A stretch of 64,000 nt of DNA from Chryseobacterium sp. 18061 (GCA_902706205.1 CACSKA010000006.1:310001-374000); one strand, 5' to 3'. Positions 1-8,415 are shown, counted from the stretch's first letter. Notes: generated by a model from the sequence alone, not told the origin. Program-made: numbers and translations.

Positions 1-1
1 G

Positions 2-835
2 CAAACCAACGAATGCCAGATTATCCCTGCACCGTCGCCAGTGCAGTTCGACGTGATTAAAAAGAACAAAGATTTGGTATTGCATTCAGTGGACGCGCTT
101 AACGTCGGTTATCTGGCGTTTAACACTGAGAAAAAACCGTTTGATAACGTACTGGTGCGTCAGGCGCTGAACTACGCCACGGACAAAAAGGCGATCGTCA
201 ATGCGGTGTTTATGGGGTCCGGGACGGTAGCCAAATCACCGTTGCCGCCGAAAATGCTCGGTTACGACAGTCATCTGGCAGACTACGATTACAACCCTGA
301 AAAAGCCAAAGCGCTGTTAAAGCAGGCAGGGCTTGAGAAGGGCGCGGAAGTGACGCTGTGGTCGATGCCGGTGCAGCGCCCGTATAACCCAAATTCGCGC
401 CGTATCGCCGAGATGATCCAGAGTGACTGGGCGAAAGTAGGAATCAAAGCCAAAATTACCACCTATGAATGGGGTGAATATCTGTCCGGGATGCGTAAAG
501 GCGAACACGATTCGGCACTGTTTGGCTGGATGTCCGACAATGGCGATCCGGATAACTTTGCCGACACGCTGCTGGGCTGTGACAGCATAAAAACGGGCTC
601 GAATGCCGCGCGCTGGTGCGATAAAGGGTATGATGGCCTGGTGAAAAAAGCCAAGCTGACCAGCGACCCGGCCGCGCGCGCGAAGCTGTACCAGCAGGCG
701 CAGGAGATTTACTACCAGCAGGCTCCATGGATTGCCCTGGCCAACGGTAAAACCTTCTTCGCCACGCGCAGCAATGTGACCGGCTACAGCGTCAGCCTGA
801 TGGGCAGTGATTTTTCGAAAGTGAAGCTGAATTAA
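2..835 (+). CDS. Peptide ABC transporter periplasmic substrate-binding protein (5' end cut by window)
   Basis: This is the C-terminal part (about 277 residues) of a family-5 extracellular solute-binding protein of the DppA/OppA type; such proteins deliver di- or oligopeptides to an ABC importer. The frame is open from base 2 and has no start inside the window; the GTG at 41 is an internal codon. Typical segments are a VRQALNYATDKKAIV stretch, a DYNPEKAKALLKQAG stretch, and a late pair of cysteines (GCDS, RWCD) seen in DppA-like proteins. The stop lies 9 bases before ydcY, with an AAGGAG site between them. K-12 has different genes upstream of ydcY, so this is a local difference. The peptide specificity cannot be read from the sequence. 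Confidence 0.85.
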   Translation, partial: QTNECQIIPAPSPVQFDVIKKNKDLVLHSVDALNVGYLAFNTEKKPFDNVLVRQALNYATDKKAIVNAVFMGSGTVAKSPLPPKMLGYDSHLADYDYNPEKAKALLKQAGLEKGAEVTLWSMPVQRPYNPNSRRIAEMIQSDWAKVGIKAKITTYEWGEYLSGMRKGEHDSALFGWMSDNGDPDNFADTLLGCDSIKTGSNAARWCDKGYDGLVKKAKLTSDPAARAKLYQQAQEIYYQQAPWIALANGKTFFATRSNVTGYSVSLMGSDFSKVKLN

Positions 836-844
836 GGAGCAGAT

Positions 845-1078
845 ATGTCACATTTGGATGAGGTAAGTACCCAGGTAGACGCGGCCATTGAGGACGGTTC
901 TATCATCGGCATGAATGAATTGCTGGTTGTGTTAAGCGATGATGCAGAACTGAGCCAGGAAGATCGTTATACCCAACAGCAGCGCCTGCGGACTGCTATT
1001 GCCCACAAAGGACGTCATCATAAAGAAGAAGAGGACGCTCGCCACGACAGCCTCACCAAAGGTGGTACGATCGTTTAA
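845..1078 (+). CDS. ydcY: YdcY, small conserved protein (DUF2526)
   Basis: This 77-residue acidic protein has the same length as E. coli YdcY and nearly the same sequence, including the conserved SDDAELS, EDRYTQQQRLRTAIAH and C-terminal LTKGGTI segments. Its function is unknown. No signal peptide or membrane segment is visible, so it is probably cytoplasmic. The start at 845 follows an AAGGAG Shine-Dalgarno sequence. It stands 9 bases behind the peptide-binding protein and converges on ydcZ, with a hairpin between them. Confidence 0.93.
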   Translation: MSHLDEVSTQVDAAIEDGSIIGMNELLVVLSDDAELSQEDRYTQQQRLRTAIAHKGRHHKEEEDARHDSLTKGGTIV

Positions 1079-1086
1079 GTTCCTGC

Positions 1087-1115
1087 CATTGTCCCCTTAT
1101 GTTGAGGGGACAATG
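1087..1115. terminator. Strong hairpin between convergent ydcY and ydcZ
   Basis: A perfect 11-bp stem (CATTGTCCCCT / AGGGGACAATG) encloses a 7-base loop and fills the gap between two converging genes. No T-tract follows on either strand. It may be a Rho-independent-like or 3'-end-protecting hairpin; the terminator role is inferred from its position. Confidence 0.55.
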
Positions 1116-1116
1116 C

Positions 1117-1566
1117 TCAAAATGACCGCCGCGCAACCAACCACGCCCCGACGACCAGCATCACTGCGCCACAAACCGGGCCGACCAACGCGCGCCACGG
1201 AATACCCTGCTGGCGCAGAATATCCATTGCTAACCCACCAATTAACTGGCTGGCGACCAGCACCGCGATCGTCGTTGCCGCACCGACGTACTGATAGCCG
1301 CTAATACTGGCAAAAACGAAAAATGAGCCCAGCAGGCCGGGGATTAACGTCCACCATTTAACGCTCGAGGCCAGCTCCTGAAAGCCGCTCAGCCCGTGTT
1401 TAATCAGCAAAATCGACACAAACAACACAATGCCGACCAGCGAATTGAGCAGCATCGCAATGAGGATCGTCGACGCCGATTGGGTGATGCGCACCATCAG
1501 CGTGTTCTGGATAACCAGACCGATACCGGCGGCAATCAGAAAGGTGAGGGTTAGCGACTGGTTCAT
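1117..1566 (-). CDS. ydcZ: YdcZ, DMT-superfamily inner-membrane protein
   Basis: This 149-residue protein is almost wholly hydrophobic, with four to five predicted membrane segments (about residues 5-22, 33-55, 70-90, 95-112 and 122-143). Length and composition match E. coli YdcZ, a member of the small DMT/EamA-type transporter family (DUF606). The substrate is unknown. Its start overlaps the end of mnaT by 4 bases (1563-1566), so the two genes form a translationally coupled pair as in E. coli. Confidence 0.9.
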   Translation of the reverse strand: MNQSLTLTFLIAAGIGLVIQNTLMVRITQSASTILIAMLLNSLVGIVLFVSILLIKHGLSGFQELASSVKWWTLIPGLLGSFFVFASISGYQYVGAATTIAVLVASQLIGGLAMDILRQQGIPWRALVGPVCGAVMLVVGAWLVARRSF

Positions 1567-2081
1567 CCGCGAGCGTCCGGATCCTGACGATCGTCGAGCT
1601 GCAACTGCATAAACGTCAGATCGAGCCAGCGCCCGAACTTAGTGCCGACCTGTGCCATTTGCGCGGTGGTAACGAAACCGAGCGTTTCATGCAGCTTCAG
1701 CGAAGCTAGATTCTGCGACTCAATGCCCGCCACCATGACATGTTTACCGATGTGTTTGGCCTCAGTGATTAGCTGAGTCAGCAGCGCACGGCCAAGTCCT
1801 TTACCCTGATGCTGGGGGTGAACGTAAACGGAGTGCTCAACGGTATGGCGAAAACCATCGAATGCGCGCCAGTCACCAAAAGAGGCGTAGCCTGTCACGG
1901 TGCCGTTTTCTTCGCTAACCAGCACCGGATAACCCGCAATCTGGCGGGCTTCGTACCACGCGATACGGTTGTCGGTGTCAACGGTTTGATCGTTCCAGAT
2001 GGCGGCGGTGTGCAGCACCGCGTGATTATAAATTTCCGCGATCGCCGCGCAGTCTTCTTTGCTTGCGTAACGAATGTTCAT
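1563..2081 (-). CDS. mnaT: L-amino acid N-acyltransferase MnaT (YncA), GNAT family
   Basis: This 172-residue GNAT acetyltransferase closely matches E. coli MnaT, which acetylates L-methionine and its sulfoxide or sulfone analogues and related toxic amino acids using acetyl-CoA. The acetyl-CoA loop is visible as HPQHQGKGLGRALL (about residues 92-105). The family features YNHAVLHTAAIWNDQTVD near the N terminus and GTKFGRWLDLTFMQ near the C terminus are also present. It is the first gene of the mnaT-ydcZ pair. Its upstream region holds the first copy of the operator-like repeat shared with the neighbouring XRE regulator, so that regulator may control it (inference). Confidence 0.95.
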   Translation of the reverse strand: MNIRYASKEDCAAIAEIYNHAVLHTAAIWNDQTVDTDNRIAWYEARQIAGYPVLVSEENGTVTGYASFGDWRAFDGFRHTVEHSVYVHPQHQGKGLGRALLTQLITEAKHIGKHVMVAGIESQNLASLKLHETLGFVTTAQMAQVGTKFGRWLDLTFMQLQLDDRQDPDARG

Positions 2082-2098
2082 GGCTGGCCTCGGTTGTT

Positions 2099-2130
2099 CA
2101 CTATAGTAGTACGGTATAGATACTATAGTT
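2099..2130. promoter_or_regulatory. Operator-like repeat, copy 1 (mnaT promoter side)
   Basis: This stretch contains two ACTATAGT palindromes 22 bp apart (2100-2107 and 2122-2129), about two helical turns. It lies 18-49 bases upstream of mnaT. A very similar arrangement recurs at 2275-2306, where 14 of the first 16 bases match. The paired repeats suggest binding by the XRE-cupin regulator encoded at 2292; this has not been tested. Confidence 0.5.
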
Positions 2131-2274
2131 CTGTCTGTTTTGACAAGAGCTCGATCGGTCTGTCCTGAAAAAAGCAGGCTGGCCAGTGAGGAAACACATT
2201 GTCACGGGAAGCTTCTGTCCAACACCAGTATGATTTACTGTGACAAATTGCCCTTCGAGGAAACTCATCAAATG

Positions 2275-2306
2275 CACTATAGTATTACGCCATGAATACT
2301 ATTGCA
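2275..2306. promoter_or_regulatory. Operator-like repeat, copy 2 (overlaps regulator start codon)
   Basis: CACTATAGTATTACGC at 2275-2290 repeats the sequence at 2099-2114, and ATACTAT follows at the same spacing, inside the first codons of the regulator gene. The repeat spans the start codon at 2292, where no good Shine-Dalgarno sequence is visible. TATAGT at 2278 could also serve as a -10 element, which would give a nearly leaderless mRNA. Autorepression is the likely meaning (inference). Confidence 0.5.
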
Positions 2307-2867
2307 GACAATCTCAACCAGCGCATTAGCGCGCGCATTCGTATCGAGCGCGAATCCCGGGGCTGGTCGCTGAGCGAACTGGCAGAACGGGCAGGTGCGT
2401 CGCGGGCGATGATCCACAAGATCGAGCGGGGCGACAGCAGCCCGACGGCGACCATGCTCGGGCGGCTTTCCGGTGCGTTTGGGATAAGCATGTCCACGCT
2501 TATTGCCCGGGCGGAAATGCAGGAAGGTAAACTCCTGCGTCTTGCCCATCAGCCTGTGTGGCACGATCCGCAAAGCCATTATTTACGCCGCCATGTCTCT
2601 CCGCGTAGTGATTTACCCATCGATTTAGTGCAGGTCGAACTGCCTGCGGGCAGCGATATCCCAATGCCCGCGTCGTCGTATGCCCTGGCGCGACAGCTGA
2701 TCTGGCTGCAACAGGGAGTACTGTTGTTTATCGAAGGCGATACGCGCCATGAGATGCACGCCGGTGACTGTCTGGAACTCGGGCCGCCGAACGACTGCCG
2801 CTTTGTGAACGAAACCGATCACCCCTGCATTTACCTCGTCGTGCGTCTGAATCATTCAGGCTCATAA
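2292..2867 (+). CDS. XRE-family transcriptional regulator with C-terminal cupin domain
   Basis: This 191-residue protein has an N-terminal helix-turn-helix of the Cro/CI type (about residues 12-68; GWSLSELAERAGASRAMIHKIERG) and a C-terminal cupin sensor domain (about residues 110-187; EGDTRHEMHAGDCLELGPP). Such HTH-cupin proteins usually repress neighbouring catabolic or detoxification genes and sense small molecules through the cupin barrel. No ribosome-binding site precedes the chosen ATG, which lies inside an operator-like repeat. It stands divergent from mnaT and 65 bases before curA. As far as I recall, K-12 has no such gene here, so it is a lineage-specific addition. Its ligand is unknown. 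Confidence 0.88.
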   Translation: MNTIADNLNQRISARIRIERESRGWSLSELAERAGASRAMIHKIERGDSSPTATMLGRLSGAFGISMSTLIARAEMQEGKLLRLAHQPVWHDPQSHYLRRHVSPRSDLPIDLVQVELPAGSDIPMPASSYALARQLIWLQQGVLLFIEGDTRHEMHAGDCLELGPPNDCRFVNETDHPCIYLVVRLNHSGS

Positions 2868-2932
2868 AGACAAGGCGCAGGTGCGGATTAACGTCCAGGA
2901 TTAAAAGCTGAATTCCCAATAAGGAGCAGATC

Positions 2933-3970
2933 ATGAGTCAACAGACATCACGCCACCGTCGCTGGGTGCTGGCATCGCGTCCACACGGCGAGCCGGTACA
3001 GGATAATTTCCGCCTGGAAGAGGGCGATGTGCCGACGCCGGGCGACGGACAGCTGTTGCTGCGCACCGTTTATCTTTCGCTCGACCCTTATATGCGTGGC
3101 CGCATGAGCGACGCGCCGTCCTATTCGCCGCCGGTAGAAATCGGCGCCACGATGGTCGGTGGCACAGTCAGCCGCGTTGAGCAGTCGAACCATGCCGATT
3201 ACAAAACCGGTGACTGGGTGCTGAGTTACGGGGGCTGGCAGAACTATGAAGTTTCTGACGGACAGGGGTTGGTCAAACTCGGCGATAATCCGCAACATCC
3301 GTCCTGGGCGCTGGGTATACTCGGGATGCCGGGCTTTACAGCGTACATGGGCTTGCTGGATATCGGCCAGCCGAAAGACGGTGAAACGCTGGTGGTTGCC
3401 GCAGCCACCGGGCCGGTGGGCGCGACGGTCGGACAGATTGGTAAGATTAAAGGCTGCCGCGTCGTGGGCGTGGCAGGCGGTAGCGATAAATGCCGTCATG
3501 CTGTGGACACACTTGGCTTCGACATTTGCCTCGATCACCGGGCGGAGGATTTCGCTGAGCAGCTGGCAAAAGCCTGCCCACAGGGCATTGACGTGTACTA
3601 CGAAAATGTCGGCGGTAAAGTCTTTGATGCGGTACTGCCGCTGCTGAACACCTCGGCCCGCGTACCGGTATGCGGTCTGGTGAGCGGCTACAGTGCGACG
3701 GAACTGCCGTCCGGGCCCGATCGTTTGCCGTTGTTGATGGGCACGTTGCTGAAAAAACGCATTCGCATGCAGGGTTTTATCATTGGACAGGACTACGGAC
3801 ACCGCATCGGTGAGTTCCAGGCAGACATGGGCCATTGGATAAAAGACGGTTCGATAAAATATCGTGAACAGGTCACCGATGGGCTAGAAAATGCGCCAGA
3901 AACCTTTATCGGTATGCTAAAAGGTAAAAATTTCGGTAAAGTCGTTATTCGTGTCGCCACTGACGCGTAA
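2933..3970 (+). CDS. curA: NADPH-dependent curcumin/alkenal reductase CurA (YncB)
   Basis: This 345-residue zinc-independent medium-chain reductase has the same length as E. coli CurA, which reduces curcumin and other alpha,beta-unsaturated carbonyls with NADPH. Visible family features are the LSLDPYMRGRM segment near residue 45, the AAATGPVGATVGQIGKIKGCRVVGVAGG nucleotide-binding region (about residues 155-185), and YENVGG followed by GKNFGKVV. It starts with a clear AAGGAG site 8 bases before the ATG. In E. coli it stands next to the biofilm regulator gene mcbR, as here. Confidence 0.95.
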   Translation: MSQQTSRHRRWVLASRPHGEPVQDNFRLEEGDVPTPGDGQLLLRTVYLSLDPYMRGRMSDAPSYSPPVEIGATMVGGTVSRVEQSNHADYKTGDWVLSYGGWQNYEVSDGQGLVKLGDNPQHPSWALGILGMPGFTAYMGLLDIGQPKDGETLVVAAATGPVGATVGQIGKIKGCRVVGVAGGSDKCRHAVDTLGFDICLDHRAEDFAEQLAKACPQGIDVYYENVGGKVFDAVLPLLNTSARVPVCGLVSGYSATELPSGPDRLPLLMGTLLKKRIRMQGFIIGQDYGHRIGEFQADMGHWIKDGSIKYREQVTDGLENAPETFIGMLKGKNFGKVVIRVATDA

Positions 3971-3980
3971 AAAAACAACA

Positions 3981-4006
3981 GCGGCGCCATGCGCGCCGCA
4001 ACTTTT
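3981..4006 (+). terminator. Probable terminator of curA
   Basis: GCGGCGC / GCGCCGC forms a 7-bp GC-only stem with a CATGC loop 11 bases after the curA stop. A short TTTT run follows at 4003-4006. Confidence 0.6.
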
Positions 4007-4144
4007 CGTGCAAAAATTCCATTAGCGTCTTTAATTAATCATGCAATAGCATATTTGTATGATGTGTACGGCCTAAATTAACAACCTAATAATTAAATAG
4101 TTAATATTTGTAGCAGATTGCTCCATGTTATTTCCAACACCACC

Positions 4145-4172
4145 CGCGATACAGGATATATCCTGTATCGCG
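4145..4172. promoter_or_regulatory. 28-bp perfect palindrome upstream of mcbR
   Basis: The sequence is an exact 14+14 inverted repeat with half-site CGCGATACAGGATA, centred between 4158 and 4159. It starts 87 bases and ends 60 bases before mcbR. FadR-type GntR regulators bind palindromes, so an McbR operator is the simplest reading. An RNA hairpin in the mcbR leader is the alternative. No T-tract follows, so it is not a typical terminator. Confidence 0.6.
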
Positions 4173-4231
4173 CTGAGTTGTTTACTCGCAGGCCGTAATG
4201 AGAACCATGATTATGGAAACAGGAAATAACC

Positions 4232-4891
4232 ATGCTTGATTTTGAAAAAGCGCAACGTATGAGCCTGACGATGCAGGTCGAAGTGAATTTAAAAAGCGCG
4301 TTGATTATTGGGGCACTGAAGCCCGGTGCCCGCCTGATAACCCGGGATTTGGCTGAACAGCTCGGGACCAGCATCACCCCGGTGCGGGAAGCACTGCTGC
4401 GGCTGGTGTCTTCCGGGGCACTTCAGGCCACACCGGCGCAGGCATTTTTAGTGCCAGAGGTATCGCTCCAGCGGTATAACGAAATCAATCAGATCCGTAA
4501 AAAGCTGGAAAGCATGGCAGCGTCTACGGCGGCATCGCTGATGACGAAGGAAAAGCTAGGGGAATTGCACAGCCACGTTGATGCCTTCCATGATGCGAAA
4601 GCACAGGGCGATATGGAGGAAGCGTTACAATCTAACTGCCGGTTTCGTTTTCATCTGTATGACTACGCAGAAATGCCGACGCTGACCGCACTCATCGAAC
4701 AGCTGTGGGTGCGCATCGGGCCGTGTTTTAATTTTTTACATCCGCTGTCGTGCGAAATATTTAAACAGGATCGGTATTATGACGATCTGTTGCGCGCGCT
4801 GGAAAAAAAGGATCAGGCGGAAAGTGGGGTAGCGATTTGTCGGGCTATCGATCAGGGGGCGGCTATTTTGCAGCGGCAGTACGTAAATTAA
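4232..4891 (+). CDS. mcbR: McbR (YncC), GntR/FadR-type biofilm and colanic-acid regulator
   Basis: This 219-residue regulator has an N-terminal GntR winged helix (about residues 10-75; DLAEQLGTSITPVREALLRLVSSGAL) and a helical FCD/FadR-like effector domain (about residues 85-210). Length and position next to curA and yncD match E. coli McbR, which represses yncD and the mcbA (ybiM) gene and affects colanic acid and biofilm formation. The start follows AGGAAATAACC. A perfect 28-bp palindrome lies in its 5' region. The effector is not known from the sequence. Confidence 0.93.
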   Translation: MLDFEKAQRMSLTMQVEVNLKSALIIGALKPGARLITRDLAEQLGTSITPVREALLRLVSSGALQATPAQAFLVPEVSLQRYNEINQIRKKLESMAASTAASLMTKEKLGELHSHVDAFHDAKAQGDMEEALQSNCRFRFHLYDYAEMPTLTALIEQLWVRIGPCFNFLHPLSCEIFKQDRYYDDLLRALEKKDQAESGVAICRAIDQGAAILQRQYVN

Positions 4892-4927
4892 TGCAGGTAA
4901 TTAATTTCGGTAATTAATAAATAACAT

Positions 4928-4950
4928 GCGTGCCGGGTATTCCGGCACGC
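4928..4950. terminator. Hairpin between convergent mcbR and yncD
   Basis: A 9-bp stem GCGTGCCGG / CCGGCACGC encloses a GTATT loop, 36 bases after mcbR and 26 bases after the yncD stop on the other strand. The T-tract is poor on both strands, so termination is inferred mainly from position. Confidence 0.55.
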
Positions 4951-4976
4951 TGATATGGCTATTTAAACTAATTAAA

Positions 4977-7091
4977 TTATTGGAACTGATAGGCCACAGA
5001 TAAACCCACACCATAATTACGGCCAGGCGCTGGCTCGTAATAGCGACCATTAGATTCGTTCACAATCACCGAACCCACATATTCACGGTCGAACAGGTTA
5101 TCAACGCGGCCAAAGACATCCATCTTCCAGTTGTCGGCGATGTTGAATTTATAACCGGTATTCAGGCCTACCACGGTCCACGACGGCGCTTTGGCGGTAT
5201 TTTCATCATTGGCCATGATATCGCTCAGATAGCGAATATCGCTGCCCGCGTACCACCCCATCTCCGGCTCATAGCCAAATGAGGCGTATCCCATATTACG
5301 GGCGATGCCCGGAATACGGTTACCGTTGCAGTTGGCGTCATCACAGACGTTACTGCGGTAGGTCGCGTCCAGCCACGTCCAGGCAGCTTTCAGTTTCCAG
5401 CTTTCACCAAACTGCTGATCGAGCGACAGCTCTGCGCCCTGGCGACGGGTTTTACCGGCGTTTTTATAGGTGGTACGCCCGCCACTGCTGGTGTCGGTTA
5501 CGATTTCATTATCGGTGTCGGTCTGGAACAGGGCGGCGGTCAGCAGGCCGTTGCCAATACGTGTTTTGCTACCGATTTCGACGGTTTCGTTAGTCGATGG
5601 CTCAAGGCCAAAGTTCAGCCCGCTCTGGTTATCCGGACGATAGGAAAGCTCGTTGATGGTTGGTGTTTCAAAGCCGCGTCCCGCTGAGACGTATACGTTC
5701 CACGCATCGGTCACCGCATATTTCAGAGAGCCTGCCGGAAGCCATTTATGGTAGCTGGCATCGCCGCTGTCGTCGTCGTTACCCGGCGTGACGTAGAAAT
5801 CGTTGGAGTCGAACCACACTGAGCTATAGCGCACACCCGCGTCCAGCGACAGTTTGTCGGTGAGCTGCCATTGGGTTTGTAAATACGGGTCGAGGTTCCA
5901 CATCAGGTTACGTTCGTTACGGCGCATTGCGCCTTTCTGCCCGTAGTCCGGCACGCCGTTATCCATCACAAAGTTTTCGTAACCTTTGCGCTTCTCGCTC
6001 ATGTTTTCGTAATCGAGGCCGGTGGTAAACGTGACCGGCACAAGCAGTTCGCCGCGGTGCGTCCAGCGGGTATCAATGCCCTGATAGTGGCGGTCGAGGT
6101 CGATCACGCCACCGGAGTGTGAAGGTTTGAGCTGCGGCCCCATTGGGATCGACTGATACTGTGTGGTCTGGCGTTCCCCGGCGTACATCATCACGCTGAG
6201 GTCGTCGTTTTCGCTCAGTTGGCGTTCATAACGCATACCTGCCTGGGTCTGTTTTATATCTTTGCGGGTGTTGTACTGATCGCCACGCGGCGATTGCTGC
6301 GGATCGGCGCGCCATTCGTTGTAGCTCAGGCCGCCCGGATCGTTAGCTTTGATGTCTACGCTATTGAACATCAGGGTCAGTTTGCTGACGTCGTTAATGC
6401 GCACGCCGAGTTTGGCGTTGGCGAGGTTTTTACGCGCGCCGCTATGATCGCGATAACCGTGGGTGTCGAACCGCGTGGTGGATACAGTGTAATCCACGTC
6501 TCCCGCTTGCGTACCGTCGCCGACTGCGCCGCTGGCTTTCAGGCCGTAACGCCAGCTGCCATAGCTGCCGTAATAGCTGCTGGCTTCAATGGTGGTGGGC
6601 TGCTGGCCGGTGTCGGTCGTGACGTTCATCACCCCGCCGGATGAGTTACCGTACAGCGCGGAGAATGGGCCGCGCAGCACTTCGATATTTTCGACGCTGC
6701 TGATGTCGATGTTTGAGGTCTGACCCTGGCCGTCCGGCATCGTGGAGGGTATACCGTCCACATACAGACGAATGCCGCGCACGCCGAAGGTCGAGCGGGA
6801 ACCGAACCCGCGGATAGACAGCTGTAAATCTTGGGCAAAGTTCTGACGATTCTGTACCTGCAGGCCGGGCACCGCACCGAGGGATTCAGACAGATTCACG
6901 CGCGGCGTAGCATGGCGCATATCGTCACCATTCACCACGCTCACGGCGGCGGGTGTATCGAGTTCAGATACGATTTGTGGGCTGGCAGAAACAACCATGG
7001 TCTGTTCATCGGCGGCGAATGCGTCAGGCAGTGGAAGAAGCGGCAAAAGTAATGCCGGGAGCGCGGCCCTGCGGACAGTAATGATTTTCAT
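4977..7091 (-). CDS. yncD: YncD, TonB-dependent outer-membrane receptor
   Basis: This 704-residue TonB-dependent transporter closely matches E. coli YncD (about 700 residues). A signal peptide of about 26 residues ends at AFA. The mature N terminus carries a TonB-box-like EQTMVVSA, followed by the plug domain (about residues 40-160, with RGFGSRSTFGVRGIRLYVDGIP and LRGPFSALYGNSSGGV) and a 22-strand barrel ending in a terminal aromatic region. Its ligand is unsettled; an iron complex and phage receptor roles are known or suspected in relatives. The start at 7091 is preferred because the longer reading adds residues before the signal peptide and lacks a ribosome site. It is divergent from yncE. 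Confidence 0.95.
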   Translation of the reverse strand: MKIITVRRAALPALLLPLLPLPDAFAADEQTMVVSASPQIVSELDTPAAVSVVNGDDMRHATPRVNLSESLGAVPGLQVQNRQNFAQDLQLSIRGFGSRSTFGVRGIRLYVDGIPSTMPDGQGQTSNIDISSVENIEVLRGPFSALYGNSSGGVMNVTTDTGQQPTTIEASSYYGSYGSWRYGLKASGAVGDGTQAGDVDYTVSTTRFDTHGYRDHSGARKNLANAKLGVRINDVSKLTLMFNSVDIKANDPGGLSYNEWRADPQQSPRGDQYNTRKDIKQTQAGMRYERQLSENDDLSVMMYAGERQTTQYQSIPMGPQLKPSHSGGVIDLDRHYQGIDTRWTHRGELLVPVTFTTGLDYENMSEKRKGYENFVMDNGVPDYGQKGAMRRNERNLMWNLDPYLQTQWQLTDKLSLDAGVRYSSVWFDSNDFYVTPGNDDDSGDASYHKWLPAGSLKYAVTDAWNVYVSAGRGFETPTINELSYRPDNQSGLNFGLEPSTNETVEIGSKTRIGNGLLTAALFQTDTDNEIVTDTSSGGRTTYKNAGKTRRQGAELSLDQQFGESWKLKAAWTWLDATYRSNVCDDANCNGNRIPGIARNMGYASFGYEPEMGWYAGSDIRYLSDIMANDENTAKAPSWTVVGLNTGYKFNIADNWKMDVFGRVDNLFDREYVGSVIVNESNGRYYEPAPGRNYGVGLSVAYQFQ

Positions 7092-7248
7092 GCAATTCTC
7101 GTGATAATGAACCAAATGGAACAACTGCGAATATGTTAATGCTTTTGTAAATTATTTGAAAATCATAACGGCACTTAACGTTAAACGAAGGTTTAACAAT
7201 GGCACATTTACAGCGAAACAGCGGAATTATCACTGCCCTTTCAGTGCA

Positions 7249-7266
7249 ATAATGATTACTATTCTC
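7249..7266. promoter_or_regulatory. Candidate Fur box between yncD and yncE
   Basis: ATAATGATTACTATTCTC matches about 14 of 18 central positions of the Fur consensus (ATAATGATAATCATTATC). It lies 83 bases upstream of yncE and 157 bases upstream of yncD. E. coli yncE is iron- and Fur-regulated, which supports the reading. Confidence 0.55.
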
Positions 7267-7348
7267 AACAACTAACGTGGCGCACAGACGCTACGAGCAG
7301 GAAGCATGTCGGGCAATACACATTTTTGTCTTTAAAAAGGGAGTCGTC

Positions 7349-8410
7349 ATGTCTTTACGTCATATGTCCATGCCGCGTTTACGCCGTTCACTGCTGTTAT
7401 CATCACTGCTGCTCGCGGGCTCATTCAGCGTCCATGCGGCGGATGAGATGCTACGCAAAGCCGTCGGCAAAGGGGCTTACGAAATGGCGCTCAGTGAGCA
7501 GGAAAATGCGCTGTGGGTAGCCACTTCACAGAGTCGTAAAACCGACAAGGGCGGGGTGATCTACCGTCTCGACCCGGTAACGCTGGAGGCGACTCAGCTT
7601 ATTCACAGCGATTTAAAACCGTTCGGCGCGACGATCGATAACCAGACGCAGACCCTGTGGTTTGGCAATACCACCAATGGCACCATTACCGCCATTGATG
7701 GCAAAACCGGTGACGTGAAAGGGCGCGTAGTGCTCGATTCGCGCCAGCGCAGCGAAACCGTTAAACCGTTACAGCCACGCGAGTTGGCGTCTAACGACAA
7801 AACCAACACCGTTTACGTGACCGGCGTCGGCAAAGAAAGCGTGGTATGGGTGATTGATGGCGCAACGCTGAAGCTGAAAGCGACCATTAGCGGAACAGGT
7901 AATCGTAGCACCGCTCTGGCGCTGGATAACGATGCGCAGCGTCTGTATACCGTGAGCGCTGACGGCGAGCTGATCACCATCAACACCGCCAGTAACAGCA
8001 TTCTGACGCGTCAGAAACTGGTGGATGACGGTAAAGAACACGCCTTCCTGAATATCACGCTGGATACCGCGAATCACCGCGCCTGGATCACCGATTTCAA
8101 ACAGCCGGCGCTGTTGGTGGTGGACTACCGGGACGGCAAAGTGCTGAACAAAATTGCGGTGCCAGAATCGCTGGCCGTGAAGTTCAACCCGGTGCGCAAT
8201 GAAGTTTATGTGACTCACCGCAAAGCCGGGAAAGTCAGTGTGATTGACGCGAAAACCAATAAAGTGGTGAAAACCTTCGATACCCCAACGTACCCCAATA
8301 GCCTGGCGCTTTCCGCCGATGGCAAAACGCTGTACGTGAGTGTTAAGCAGGAATCCACTCGCGAGAAAGAAGCCACGCAGCCGGATGATGTGATTCGGAT
8401 TACGCTTTAA
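7349..8410 (+). CDS. yncE: YncE, secreted beta-propeller protein
   Basis: This 353-residue protein has the same length as E. coli YncE. It carries a long Tat/Sec-like N-terminal signal (about residues 1-34, ending VHAA) and then seven repeats of a YVTN-type beta-propeller, for example TNTVYVTGVGKESVVWVIDG and NEVYVTHRKAGKVSVIDAK. In E. coli it is a periplasmic, iron-limitation-induced protein that can bind DNA in vitro; its role is unclear. The start at 7349 follows AAGGGAG, giving the known length; a longer open frame upstream adds 24 unlikely residues. A Fur-box-like site lies upstream. Confidence 0.95.
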   Translation: MSLRHMSMPRLRRSLLLSSLLLAGSFSVHAADEMLRKAVGKGAYEMALSEQENALWVATSQSRKTDKGGVIYRLDPVTLEATQLIHSDLKPFGATIDNQTQTLWFGNTTNGTITAIDGKTGDVKGRVVLDSRQRSETVKPLQPRELASNDKTNTVYVTGVGKESVVWVIDGATLKLKATISGTGNRSTALALDNDAQRLYTVSADGELITINTASNSILTRQKLVDDGKEHAFLNITLDTANHRAWITDFKQPALLVVDYRDGKVLNKIAVPESLAVKFNPVRNEVYVTHRKAGKVSVIDAKTNKVVKTFDTPTYPNSLALSADGKTLYVSVKQESTREKEATQPDDVIRITL

Positions 8411-8415
8411 TCCAC

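Noticed and set aside
1799..2168. 119-codon plus-strand ORF opposite mnaT
   Set aside because: It runs antisense through mnaT and into the operator region; shadow.
2948..3835. Long minus-strand ORF opposite curA
   Set aside because: It is an antisense shadow of a highly conserved enzyme gene; it has no ribosome site and an unusual composition.
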